Shown: in pieces, positions 8,809 through 16,985 of the stretch | How positions within the stretch are numbered: the first letter of the stretch is position 1 | Layout: each line of letters starts with the position of its first letter | Origin: Staphylococcus sp. IVB6240 | GTDB taxonomy: Bacteria; Bacillota; Bacilli; Staphylococcales; Staphylococcaceae | Direction: 5' to 3' | NCBI RefSeq assembly: GCF_025558425.1 | Contig: NZ_CP094718.1 | Span: 124,001 to 188,000 of the forward strand | DNA: 64,000 nt | Notes under the pieces: model-generated | The model's input: only the letters and a program-made list of their open reading frames with translations | Told to the model about the DNA's origin: nothing | The model's database searches: none | Made by a program: the position numbers and the translations under genes

Positions 8809-8909
8809 TTATTTAAAATTTTAAAGTAGTGAATCATTAAATCAATATTCTTATATTATAATTTGTACTATAATTTTTTAACAAGTTACTAGAGAGGTTG
8901 TGTGAATAC

Positions 8910-9662
8910 ATGAAAAATCCTTGGGAAAATATAGTAGAAGAAGCAGGCAATAATTATGCTGAGCATGATAAAGCATTTCTTGTCGATTTAATAAACGATG
9001 ATAAGTATCAAAATTTAGACGAAGTTTACAAATTAGACCTTGGTGTTATTCCACTGCATTATATTGGTGATATTAAAAGTGCGAATGTGTTGGTACTCAG
9101 TTTGAATCCAAGCATGAGTGAAGAATATCGTAAAAATTATGCCAACCGTAATTATGCAGAAGTGATACAAAAGAATCTTACTTTTGAAGAACCAAAATTT
9201 TTTGAGTTTGATTTTTATCATGAAAAAAAAGGATTTTGGGATAAGTTAGAGCCATTGTTCAAAAAACAATATAATGAAAAAATTGAAAAGATGAAAAGTA
9301 AAGAAGATACAACAAGTGTTGACAAATATTTTACTGAAAAAATTGCATTAGTTGAATATTTTCCATACCATTCGAGAAAGTATAGTAAAGGTCTAGATAA
9401 GCTAGTAAATAGAATGATAAAAAAGCATGGTTATTTATTCTCACAGAAGTTTGTGTTTAACATTATAAAAGAGAGACTTAGAAAGAGAGATGTTACGATT
9501 ATAATTACTAGGTCTAGGAGCGAATGGATGAATGCAATACCTGAATTAAGTTCTTATAAAAGGTGTTATGCTACAAGTAGCTCTCAAAGTCCATCGTTTA
9601 AAAAAGAGAATTTATTAAAAGTAAATTGTGGACAAGAAGTTCTAGACGCTTTTAAAGATTAA
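8910..9662 (+). CDS. Protein of unknown function (about 250 aa)
   Basis: A soluble, lysine-rich protein with no membrane segment. Notable stretches are NVLVLSLNPSMSEEY (about residues 53-67), VEYFPYHSRKYSK (about 147-159), IIITRSRSEWM, and near the end TSSSQSPSF. A beta strand ending in a glycine-poor NPS loop plus a late Ser/Pro-rich loop faintly recalls the uracil-DNA-glycosylase fold, but the key catalytic motifs are not clear, so I do not assign it. The ATG at 8910 follows GAGAGG at a rather long 12-base spacing; a TTG at 8898 is in frame but touches the ribosome site. It stands alone between terminators in an AT-rich accessory stretch. Confidence 0.6.
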   Translation: MKNPWENIVEEAGNNYAEHDKAFLVDLINDDKYQNLDEVYKLDLGVIPLHYIGDIKSANVLVLSLNPSMSEEYRKNYANRNYAEVIQKNLTFEEPKFFEFDFYHEKKGFWDKLEPLFKKQYNEKIEKMKSKEDTTSVDKYFTEKIALVEYFPYHSRKYSKGLDKLVNRMIKKHGYLFSQKFVFNIIKERLRKRDVTIIITRSRSEWMNAIPELSSYKRCYATSSSQSPSFKKENLLKVNCGQEVLDAFKD

Positions 9663-9680
9663 ATATAATATCAAACCAAT

Positions 9681-9717
9681 GCCATATTTTCCCCCACCAA
9701 AGAGAATGTGGCGTTTT
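9681..9717 (+). terminator. Terminator after the unknown gene
   Basis: GCCATATTTTC (9681-9691) pairs with GAGAATGTGGC (9702-9712), including G-T wobbles, followed by GTTTTTG. Confidence 0.7.
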
Positions 9718-9829
9718 TGTGTAGCTGTCATTTATATATAAGTCATCAAAGGATATAGATCTTTAATGTCTAAAAAGCTTATGAGATAATACAATTGTAA
9801 TCAATATAAAAATTTAAAATAAGGGTGAT

Positions 9830-10822
9830 ATGACTGTGAAGAAGGTATTGGGTATTCTAACAACAACAGCTTTAGTTGCAACATTAGCTGCGTGCTCAAA
9901 CGGGGATAACGGGCAAAACAATCAAGCGAATAATGCAGGGCAAAATAATGAAAATCAAGCAAATCAAAGCCAGTCAAATAACAATAATACTAACGGAAAT
10001 AATCAATCAAACAATCAAAATAATGGTAATACAAACCAGACAAAGCAGAAAAATTTATCTGTAGAAGAAGCAGTACAAAACTTAACGGATGAAGAAAGAG
10101 TCGCATTGGCGTTGTATGATCCTAATATTAAGGAATCAAGTATTACGGCAAATGATATGGCAAATGGCCAATTTACACAAATAGCTAATGGACCAGCAGA
10201 AACAGCAAGGCAAGTAAAGCCTGTAAGTCAGATTACATTGACACCTGAAACTAAATTTACGGTACCTGGTGCACCAAGTGATCTAAGACTGTATAAACCA
10301 TATCCTCAAAAAACAATTGCTGCAGTTTGTTTTGTGGCTGTAACAGATGACCAGGTTATTTTATATGCGACTCAATATAATATTTCATATAATGAACTTC
10401 TTAACGAAAACAATCCTGCCTTAGTTAATGTCAACAGTGTCAAAGATTTATACAGTAAATATAGCAACCAAGATTATAAAGGGTTGGCAAGCAGAATTGT
10501 AATTGGACCAGAACCACCAGAAGCCAAAGCACCACAAACATCTTCATCGGATTCAAGTGATTCAGACGAAAGTGAATCAAGCTCAAGTTCATCAAGTACA
10601 TCAGGCACAACGGTAACTCGTGCAAATGTGATTGATTTAGTGGAAGACTATGAAGGTCACTTATTAGATACGGATACTTACACATACAAAGAACCTGCAC
10701 AATTAGATGATGGTAGCTGGGGCTTCTCATTCCTTGATAAGTCAGGTAATCTAGCAGGATCATATATTGTTAGCAAAGACGGTACGGTCACAAAATATGA
10801 TGAAAAAGGTATTGAAGAGTAA
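9830..10822 (+). CDS. Putative lipoprotein with Asn/Gln-rich and Ser-rich linkers
   Basis: A 330-aa protein beginning with a lipoprotein signal peptide; the lipobox is LAAC, with Cys22 as the expected lipidation site. Residues about 25-70 are a low-complexity N/Q/G spacer that would lift the protein from the membrane. A first domain (about 75-225) starts with SVEEAVQNLTDEERVALAL. A Ser/Asp-rich linker (about 238-262) leads to a small C-terminal domain (TRANVIDLVEDYEGHL to KYDEKGIEE) that resembles repeats in other staphylococcal lipoproteins. Start ATG behind AAGGGTGAT. No transport or enzyme function can be assigned. Confidence 0.7.
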   Translation: MTVKKVLGILTTTALVATLAACSNGDNGQNNQANNAGQNNENQANQSQSNNNNTNGNNQSNNQNNGNTNQTKQKNLSVEEAVQNLTDEERVALALYDPNIKESSITANDMANGQFTQIANGPAETARQVKPVSQITLTPETKFTVPGAPSDLRLYKPYPQKTIAAVCFVAVTDDQVILYATQYNISYNELLNENNPALVNVNSVKDLYSKYSNQDYKGLASRIVIGPEPPEAKAPQTSSSDSSDSDESESSSSSSSTSGTTVTRANVIDLVEDYEGHLLDTDTYTYKEPAQLDDGSWGFSFLDKSGNLAGSYIVSKDGTVTKYDEKGIEE

Positions 10823-10844
10823 ATAAAATTTTAATAACAAAAAC

Positions 10845-10890
10845 AAAAAGTGTGAACGAGATACGGCGATATCTTGCTCACACTTTTTTA
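10845..10890. terminator. Bidirectional terminator between convergent genes
   Basis: AAAAAGTGTGA (from 10845) pairs with TCACACTTTTT (to about 10888), with AGATA/ATATCT extending the stem. A and T runs on both sides allow it to stop the lipoprotein gene and the convergent small membrane gene. Confidence 0.8.
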
Positions 10891-10892
10891 TA

Positions 10893-11132
10893 TTATTTTT
10901 TGATGTTTTTACGACCACGACCCCATTCTTCAATAAGGAAAATTTCACCTAAAATTAAAAACAGGAAGAATGTTAGGAAATTAGGGAAGTGGTGTATGAC
11001 ATATAAATAGATCATTACCATGACGTATAGTATTGGAAGGATGGCTCCCCATATGATTGATCTACGACTTGCCATGAAATATTGAAGTGCCAGAATGCAA
11101 ATAATGATGGAGATTGTAATATACGAAGGCAT
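10893..11132 (-). CDS. Small membrane protein (79 aa), unknown
   Basis: Three hydrophobic segments can be seen (about residues 4-20, 25-45 and 50-67), followed by a basic tail EEWGRGRKNIKK. A strong AAGGAGGGG lies upstream; ATG 11132 and an adjacent TTG are both possible, and I take the ATG. Convergent with the upstream lipoprotein gene and sharing its terminator. The family is not recognised. Confidence 0.55.
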   Translation of the reverse strand: MPSYITISIIICILALQYFMASRRSIIWGAILPILYVMVMIYLYVIHHFPNFLTFFLFLILGEIFLIEEWGRGRKNIKK

Positions 11133-11332
11133 CAAGGTCCCCTCCTTTTAAATTATTATTAATTCTACAAAGCACGCGTAACATTCTTAGAAAATAAAAA
11201 AAGAAGATTATATTTTTATCATTAAAACAATAAATCAGTGCTTCAATATTTCAATTTTGTGTGAGAGAATAGGAACATAATCAAATACAGGCAGCAATTG
11301 AAAAATATTTATAGGAAAAGGGGATTAAGCAA

Positions 11333-12055
11333 ATGAAAAAAATTTTGCTTGGTGCAATTGTATCTGCATTTTTATTAACAGGATGTTCAAATGTGACAAA
11401 TTCAAAAGAGTTAAAGATGGGAGAAGTCTTTAATAGTGGAAAAGAGAATGTTAGTTATCTGATAGATTATTCTAGTGACTATACGGAAGATGTTGATAAA
11501 GATTCTTATGTCGATTATGTGATTATTTCTAAAAAAGGTGAAACTAAATTTTATTATATGGAAGACAGTGATATTACATTAGGTGAAGTTACGAAAATGA
11601 GCAACGATGAGGTTAAAGAAAAAGCATTAGAACTTTATAAAAATAACTTCAATGAAAATAAGAACGATGAGTTATCAAACCTAAAAACAAGTATAGAAGA
11701 TCATTATGGTGTATATGATAGAAGTGAAAAGCAAAAATTTAAGAAAAGATATAATGAATTGAAAAATAAACAATACTTAGAACCAGAATTTGAAAAAATG
11801 AATTTAAAAGTAGTTACAGACGGTTCTGGTAATGAAACAAAATATGAAAAATTTACATTTAAGAGACAATGGAGTGGTGGTGAATACACATTACCAGTAT
11901 CCGTTCCTATTTATCCTTTTGATATTTACGATAAGAAATATGCTGGTGTTAAAAGTAAAAAAGAGAATGCATATCTTATTACTGAAGTAGGAGACAAAGT
12001 TGAAGAGGTTGTGCTTGATTCTAAAGATGATAAATATGTAGATGAGGTAGATTAA
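11333..12055 (+). CDS. Putative lipoprotein, unknown function
   Basis: A 240-aa protein with a lipoprotein signal peptide (MKKILLGAIVSAFLLTGCSN; lipobox LTGC, Cys18). The mature part is hydrophilic, charged and lysine/aspartate-rich, with no internal membrane segment. It looks like a staphylococcal surface lipoprotein, but I recognise no family motif. The start follows GGAAAAGGGGATT. It is a single-gene unit followed by a hairpin terminator. The codon use is AT-rich, like the neighbouring accessory genes. Confidence 0.65.
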   Translation: MKKILLGAIVSAFLLTGCSNVTNSKELKMGEVFNSGKENVSYLIDYSSDYTEDVDKDSYVDYVIISKKGETKFYYMEDSDITLGEVTKMSNDEVKEKALELYKNNFNENKNDELSNLKTSIEDHYGVYDRSEKQKFKKRYNELKNKQYLEPEFEKMNLKVVTDGSGNETKYEKFTFKRQWSGGEYTLPVSVPIYPFDIYDKKYAGVKSKKENAYLITEVGDKVEEVVLDSKDDKYVDEVD

Positions 12056-12097
12056 TCAATAATGCATATCGATTTGTATAGAAATGAATCTAGATGA

Positions 12098-12148
12098 AGG
12101 CATCAAAGGTTAGGTTTAAAATCTAACTTTTAGGGGTGTTTTCTTTTT
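12098..12148 (+). terminator. Terminator after the second lipoprotein gene
   Basis: AAAGGTTAG pairs with CTAACTTTT across a short AT loop, with GCATC/GGTGT extending the base, followed by TTTTCTTTTT. Confidence 0.65.
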
Positions 12149-12218
12149 AGAACCGGTTATCTAGGTGTATTTTTCTACTCCCTCTCCTTTTGTTATAATA
12201 AACAAAAGGGGTGAGGCT

Positions 12219-12413
12219 ATGGAAAGGTTTATGTATGCATTAAAATTCGGGATCATTGCTATGCTTGTTCAATGTACGATGAAATATATCGTGCCATTGT
12301 CAGTTATCCATGAACACATATTTATATTTTCCATAGCAAATGGAATATTACTTGTTGCACTTACTTTCCTTTTACTAGGGAAAATGCCAAAAAATGATAT
12401 AAAAGAGCCGTAA
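12219..12413 (+). CDS. Small membrane protein (64 aa), unknown
   Basis: Two hydrophobic segments (about residues 8-28 and 33-55) with a short polar tail KMPKNDIKEP. The ATG at 12219 is chosen because AAAGGGGTGAGG lies just upstream; the open frame begins 18 codons earlier without a ribosome site. The stop codon is inside the stem of a bidirectional terminator. Family not recognised. Confidence 0.55.
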   Translation: MERFMYALKFGIIAMLVQCTMKYIVPLSVIHEHIFIFSIANGILLVALTFLLLGKMPKNDIKEP

Positions 12414-12447
12414 AGAAATGATGAACATCTCTTCTTTACGGCTTTTC
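12405..12447. terminator. Bidirectional terminator between convergent genes
   Basis: AGCCGTAAAGAA (12406-12417) pairs perfectly with TTCTTTACGGCT (12432-12443); T's follow on the right and A's (T on the other strand) on the left. It serves the small membrane gene and the GntR gene. Confidence 0.85.
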
Positions 12448-12451
12448 TACG

Positions 12452-13054
12452 TTATAAGTCAAGGTAATGTAATGTGAAGGTTAAGTCTTTCTCTAGATGT
12501 GTTTTTAGTAAGTTTACGGCATGATCAATTTCTCTATTTTCTAATGCGGTCACAATTTCTTTATGTTCATCAATCAGACCATGACGTCGCTTATTAATGA
12601 CAGTTTTACTGAATAGGAAGATAAAGCCTTTCATCTTTTCATAGGTTTCCATAATAAATTCGTTATGTGTGGCACTCATTAGTTTTTTATGAAATTGATC
12701 GTTTGTTTCAATGACCAAGTTTTCATCTGCTTCTACATCAATACTTGTATAACTGCGTAGTTCATCGATATCTTCTTGGACAAAGACGATGGCTGCTTTT
12801 TTGAGTGCGTGTGTTTCGAGTAAGATGCGTAGCTCAAATATCTTTCTAAATTCTTCTGCGTTCGGAATGAAAATAAAGCCGTCTTTAATTAAATATTCCA
12901 TTTCTAATTGTTTGATTGCTTCTCGAATAGGCGTGCGACTGACATGATATTTTTCAGCCATTTTTACTTCTGTAATTTTTTCACCAGGTTTTAAAATACC
13001 GTTAATAATATCATCTCGCATTTGTTGATAGACAGGTGTTTCTTTACGCATCAT
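12452..13054 (-). CDS. GntR-family regulator with FCD domain
   Basis: A 200-aa regulator. Residues about 8-70 form the winged helix-turn-helix (QMRDDIINGILKPGEKITEV, then HVSRTPIREAIKQLEME). The all-helical FCD ligand domain follows, with RILLETHALKKAA, and the metal/effector residues NDQFHKKLMSATHN and H-x-x-I in DEHKEIVTALENRE. FCD regulators usually respond to sugar acids or other carboxylates. It is divergent from the four-carbon sugar-acid operon, which it most likely controls. AAGGAGG lies eight bases before the first ATG. Confidence 0.85.
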   Translation of the reverse strand: MMRKETPVYQQMRDDIINGILKPGEKITEVKMAEKYHVSRTPIREAIKQLEMEYLIKDGFIFIPNAEEFRKIFELRILLETHALKKAAIVFVQEDIDELRSYTSIDVEADENLVIETNDQFHKKLMSATHNEFIMETYEKMKGFIFLFSKTVINKRRHGLIDEHKEIVTALENREIDHAVNLLKTHLEKDLTFTLHYLDL

Positions 13055-13104
13055 ATGGTTATCCTCCTTAACAAAATTAGTGTACTACAAAATGAATAAG
13101 AAGA

Positions 13105-13140
13105 AAAATGTATACAATTTAAGATAAATGATATACAATA
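13105..13140. promoter_or_regulatory. Probable GntR operator region
   Basis: The spacer between the divergent genes contains TGTATACA (13109-13116), a perfect palindrome, and about 20 bases on ATATACAAT. TTGTATAC-type half-sites are typical of FCD-GntR regulators. Inferred from the motif and its location only. Confidence 0.4.
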
Positions 13141-13144
13141 ACAA

Positions 13145-13160
13145 AAGAAAACGTTTACAT
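13145..13160. promoter_or_regulatory. cre site upstream of the tetronate operon
   Basis: On the minus strand ATGTAAACGTTTTCTT matches the CcpA consensus WTGNAAACGNWNNCWW at every position. It lies just before the ribosome site of the dehydrogenase gene, suited to block transcription when preferred sugars are present. Confidence 0.75.
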
Positions 13161-13174
13161 TTGGAGGGGTACAC

Positions 13175-14050
13175 ATGAAAATTGGATGCATTGGACTTGG
13201 TATTATGGGAAAACCGATGGCGAAAAATTTTATTCATGCAGGACATGAGGTTTATGTATATGACGTGAATGAAGCGGCTGTGAATGAGTTGGTTCAATTA
13301 GGTGGGAAGTCTGCATCAATGGCAGTTATGGCTGAAGAAGCAGATTACATTATTACGTCGTTACCAAATGGTGAAATTGTAAAAGCAGTACTGTATAGTG
13401 GTCAAGATGCCTTGACAACGCAAGCAACGATTAATACGAAATATGTGATTGATACAAGTTCTATTACACCAAGTGATGCAATGGAAATTCATAAAACATT
13501 AGAAGATGTTGGCGTGCAGTATTTTGATGCGCCAGTGAGCGGTGGGGAACCACTTGCGATAACAGGTGAACTAGCTGTCATGATTGGTTGTGATGAAGGT
13601 GCGCTAGAAACAGTGGAAAGCGTATTAGATCCGATTGCACGTTCTGTGATTAGAGTCGGTGATGTGGGGGCAGGTAGTGTTGTGAAACTTGCAAACCAAA
13701 TTATTGTAAATACGAATATTGTGGCACTATCTGAAGCGGTTGTATTGGCGAAAAAATTCAATATTCAACTAGAAGATATGTTTGAAGCAATTCGTGGTGG
13801 TCTCGCAGGTTCAGCGGTGATGGAAGCGAAGTTCCCTAAGATGATCGCAGAGGATTATGCGCCTGGCGGAACGATTCATATTAACTATAAAGACTTAAAA
13901 AATGTCATGATGACGGCAGATACAGCTAATTTGGCATTACCAGTGGCGAATATGGTGAAGGAAATGTATAAGGCAGAAGTTGCATCTGACCGAGCAACGA
14001 ATGATCATTCAGGTGTGATCAAATATATTGAAAACATTAACAAACTGTAG
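13175..14050 (+). CDS. NAD(P)-dependent 3-hydroxyacid dehydrogenase (GarR/LtnD type)
   Basis: A 291-aa enzyme of the beta-hydroxyacid dehydrogenase family. The N-terminal Rossmann motif is GCIGLGIMGKPMAKN; the substrate-binding stretch is FDAPVSGGEPLAITGELAVMIG; the catalytic lysine is in GAGSVVKLANQIIV. The family includes tartronate semialdehyde reductase and L-threonate/D-erythronate dehydrogenase. Being first in an operon with an OtnK-type kinase and a GntP permease, oxidation of a four-carbon sugar acid to 2- or 3-oxotetronate is the likeliest role. GGAGGGG precedes the ATG. It ends directly against the kinase gene. The exact substrate cannot be read from the sequence. Confidence 0.85.
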   Translation: MKIGCIGLGIMGKPMAKNFIHAGHEVYVYDVNEAAVNELVQLGGKSASMAVMAEEADYIITSLPNGEIVKAVLYSGQDALTTQATINTKYVIDTSSITPSDAMEIHKTLEDVGVQYFDAPVSGGEPLAITGELAVMIGCDEGALETVESVLDPIARSVIRVGDVGAGSVVKLANQIIVNTNIVALSEAVVLAKKFNIQLEDMFEAIRGGLAGSAVMEAKFPKMIAEDYAPGGTIHINYKDLKNVMMTADTANLALPVANMVKEMYKAEVASDRATNDHSGVIKYIENINKL

Positions 14051-14059
14051 GTGATAGGC

Positions 14060-15436
14060 ATGCTTAATCGACAATTGATTGAACAACAACAAGGTGATGA
14101 GATTCGTAAAGGTCTTGATACATTAAATTTTAAAATCGTTGTATTAGATGATGATCCAACAGGGACACAAACAGTGAAAGATTTACCAGTGTATACAGAT
14201 TGGTCTTTACAGTATATTGAAGATGGATTCCAACAACCTCACAATATGTTCTATATTTTAACGAACTCACGTGCACTCACAGAAACAGAAACAACAACAT
14301 TACACACTACTATTATTGAAAATATTGAAGCTATTTCTCAAAAATTAGATGTACCTTATATGGTGATTAGCCGTGGGGATTCTACATTGCGTGGTCATTT
14401 CTATTTAGAACCAAAAGTTTTAAATGACGCAGCAGATGAGCCATTTGATGCGGTATTTTACTTACCAGCATTTTTTGAAGGGAATCGTTTTACATATGAA
14501 GGTGTGCATTATTTAGAAGATAACGGAACCCTTATGCCAGTGGCTGACAGTGAGTTTGCAAATGATACAACATTTGGATTTAAGAGCACAACAATGGCAG
14601 ATTTTATTGATGAGAAAAGTAATGGTGAGATTAAAGCTGATAATGTGAAACATATTACGCTCCAACAATTAAGAAATAGAGAGAAACTGTTTGATGTGTT
14701 TGCGCAGCTTTCAAATTTTGATGCAGTAGTCGTAGATGCGTTGAATGATGAAGATATGGATTACTTTGTAGCGAGCTTAATTACATTTCTAAATCAACAG
14801 CCGAAGCGTTTTATTTTTAGAACAGCGGCCTCATTCGTGAAAGCAATTTGTCAGACACCAGGTGAAATCATTCAACTTAATGATTATCAACAGAGTGGAC
14901 ATGGGGGATTGATGATTGTCGGTTCACATGTGAAGAAATCATCAGATCAATTACAGCATTTATTATCAAATACAGATATTGAAGCCGTAGAATTTGGTGT
15001 CAAAATATTAGAAACGCCTGATTTACTTGAAGGTTATATTCAAGATTTAACACAACGAGTAGAGAAATTATTAAGTGAAGGTAAAGATGTCGCATTGTAT
15101 ACATCACGTGATGTTGTGAAGACAAATGATATTAATCAAAACTTAAATATTTCAACGCAGATTTCTAATAGCTTGGTACAAATTGTACAAGATTTAGCGA
15201 TTCAACCAAGTTTTATCATTGCGAAAGGTGGCATTACGTCGAGTGATGTCGCAACGAAAGGACTTGGTATTAAGAAAGCAGAAGTGATTGGACAAGTGAC
15301 GGCAGGTGTACCGGTATGGCTCACAGGAGAAGAAGCGAAATATGCTGGTATGCCATATGTGATTTTCCCAGGAAATGTTGGGGATGTTGAAACGTTAACG
15401 AATGTCTATGAAATAAACAAAACACGTAAAGGTTAA
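14060..15436 (+). CDS. otnK: Four-carbon acid sugar kinase, OtnK family (DUF1537)
   Basis: A 458-aa kinase. The N-terminal part carries IVVLDDDPTGTQTVKDLPVYTDW, the substrate-binding signature of OtnK/DtnK, followed by TNSRALTETE and SRGDSTLRGHF. The C-terminal nucleotide domain has FIIAKGGITSSDVATKGLG and PYVIFPGNVGD. Enzymes of this family phosphorylate 3-oxo-tetronate (or threonate/erythronate) at C4. ATG 14060 is preferred over the GTG at 14051 because TAGGTGAT is the ribosome site. Second gene of the operon; a permease follows 18 bases later. A partner aldolase (OtnC) or PdxA2-like enzyme is not seen nearby. Confidence 0.9.
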   Translation: MLNRQLIEQQQGDEIRKGLDTLNFKIVVLDDDPTGTQTVKDLPVYTDWSLQYIEDGFQQPHNMFYILTNSRALTETETTTLHTTIIENIEAISQKLDVPYMVISRGDSTLRGHFYLEPKVLNDAADEPFDAVFYLPAFFEGNRFTYEGVHYLEDNGTLMPVADSEFANDTTFGFKSTTMADFIDEKSNGEIKADNVKHITLQQLRNREKLFDVFAQLSNFDAVVVDALNDEDMDYFVASLITFLNQQPKRFIFRTAASFVKAICQTPGEIIQLNDYQQSGHGGLMIVGSHVKKSSDQLQHLLSNTDIEAVEFGVKILETPDLLEGYIQDLTQRVEKLLSEGKDVALYTSRDVVKTNDINQNLNISTQISNSLVQIVQDLAIQPSFIIAKGGITSSDVATKGLGIKKAEVIGQVTAGVPVWLTGEEAKYAGMPYVIFPGNVGDVETLTNVYEINKTRKG

Positions 15437-15454
15437 GAGAGGGGTTACTGATAT

Positions 15455-16816
15455 ATGTTGGGAGAGTTCTGGCCGATTATTGGCGTTATTATTGGTGTTG
15501 CATTATTACTATTCTTAATTATGGGATTAAAACTGAATACCTTTATTGCCTTAATTGTTACATCAATGGTAACGGGTATTATTCTAGGTATGCCGATTGA
15601 TCAAGTTGTTGCGACAGTTGAAAAAGGGATGGGCGATACCCTTGGTCATATTGCGATTATTTTTGGTCTTGGGGCTATTTTAGGTAAGCTACTATCAGAT
15701 GGTGGCGGTGCGACGAAAATTGCTGATACATTGATTGTCACATTTGGTGCGAAACATGTGACATGGGCAATGATTATTGCATCATTTATTATTGGTATTT
15801 CACTATTCTTAGAAGTGGCGTTTGTCTTATTAATTCCACTTGTTTTTACTTTGGCGAAACGTATGGATATTCCAAGATTACAAGTTGGTTTGCCAATGAC
15901 TGCAGCGATTGCGGTGACACATGGATTCTTACCACCTCATCCGGGTCCAGTAGCAATTGCTGAAGCAGTCGATGCAAATGTCGGTTATGTATTAATGTAT
16001 GGAATTATTATTGGTATTCCACTAGCAATGATTGTAGGGGCTACTTTCCCTGCTGTTGCACGTAAACTGGTACCTTCTGCGTTTAATCAAGAAAATGAAG
16101 TGGATGCGGTAAATGGTGTAGAAGAATTAAAAGTAGATAAATTACCAAGCTTTGGTATCAGTTTATTAACAGCGCTTTTACCGGTTATCTTGATGATTAT
16201 TGCAACGATTGTACAACTTGTAACAGGTCATGAAGACGGTAAAGCGAGTGGATTAGAAGGATTTATTTACTTCCTTGGATCTTCATCAACAGCGATGTTA
16301 ATTGCAGTGTTATTTGCTATTTATACAATGGGTATTAGACAGCAACGTACAATGAACCATATTATGGATTCGGTTACAGCCGCTATTACACCGATTGCGA
16401 TGTTATTACTAATTATTGGTGGTGGCGGTACATTCAAGCAAGTGTTAATTGATGGTGGTGTCGGTGATGCGATCTCTAATATATTCAGTGATACAAGCAT
16501 GTCACCGATTGTCTTAGCTTGGTTGGCAGCCGCGCTGATGCGCTTAGCATTAGGTTCAACAACGGTATCTGCCATTTCATCAGTGGGTATCGTACTCCCA
16601 ATGTTACAATCATCAGATGTGAATTTAGCACTCGTTGTATTAGCAATCGGTGCAGGTAGTATCTTCTGTTCACATGTGAATGACGCCGGATTCTGGATGT
16701 TCAAAGAATATTTTGGCTTATCAATGAAAGAAACATTTCTAACATGGACATTGTTAGAATCTATTTTATCCGTATTAGGATTAGGTTTTGTTCTACTACT
16801 AGGTATGATTATTTAA
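15455..16816 (+). CDS. GntP-family gluconate/sugar-acid permease
   Basis: A 453-aa integral membrane protein with about 12-14 hydrophobic segments. GntP family signatures visible are TMADGGG-like LLSDGGGATKIADTL, the conserved FLPPHPGPVAIAEAV, LLLIIGGGGTFKQVL, ALGSTTVSAISSVGI, and HVNDAGFWMFKEYF at the C-terminus. It should import gluconate-like acids by proton symport; with the kinase and dehydrogenase, a tetronate is the likely cargo. The start ATG follows AGAGAGGGGTT. Last gene of the operon, followed by a terminator. Confidence 0.9.
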   Translation: MLGEFWPIIGVIIGVALLLFLIMGLKLNTFIALIVTSMVTGIILGMPIDQVVATVEKGMGDTLGHIAIIFGLGAILGKLLSDGGGATKIADTLIVTFGAKHVTWAMIIASFIIGISLFLEVAFVLLIPLVFTLAKRMDIPRLQVGLPMTAAIAVTHGFLPPHPGPVAIAEAVDANVGYVLMYGIIIGIPLAMIVGATFPAVARKLVPSAFNQENEVDAVNGVEELKVDKLPSFGISLLTALLPVILMIIATIVQLVTGHEDGKASGLEGFIYFLGSSSTAMLIAVLFAIYTMGIRQQRTMNHIMDSVTAAITPIAMLLLIIGGGGTFKQVLIDGGVGDAISNIFSDTSMSPIVLAWLAAALMRLALGSTTVSAISSVGIVLPMLQSSDVNLALVVLAIGAGSIFCSHVNDAGFWMFKEYFGLSMKETFLTWTLLESILSVLGLGFVLLLGMII

Positions 16817-16827
16817 GAGATTGATAT

Positions 16828-16862
16828 AAAACAGTGGAGACGTATGCGCTTCACTGTTTTAA
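16828..16862 (+). terminator. Terminator of the tetronate operon
   Basis: AAAACAGTG (16828-16836) pairs with CACTGTTTT (16852-16860). Confidence 0.75.
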
Positions 16863-16951
16863 TGCATTAGCGTTTAAAGCGTTTTTACACATTGTTGCTA
16901 GTTAGATATAAATAAAAGATGATAATTTTTATGATGCTATGTAAACTTATA

Positions 16952-16979
16952 TTGAATGGTAGTGTTCTCGTGATATAAT
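16952..16979 (+). promoter_or_regulatory. Promoter of the type III antitoxin RNA
   Basis: TTGAAT (16952-16957), 16 bases, then TATAAT (16974-16979) with an extended TGA directly before it. Transcription would begin near 16986, just ahead of the first repeat. Confidence 0.75.
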
Positions 16980-16985
16980 ATAAGT

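Noticed and set aside
9033-9221. Minus-strand 62-codon frame inside the unknown gene
   Set aside because: Shadow frame opposite a convincing longer coding sequence.
13085-13297. 70-codon minus-strand frame over the regulator-dehydrogenase spacer
   Set aside because: Covers the cre and the start of the dehydrogenase gene; product rich in random hydrophobic residues and no start signal.
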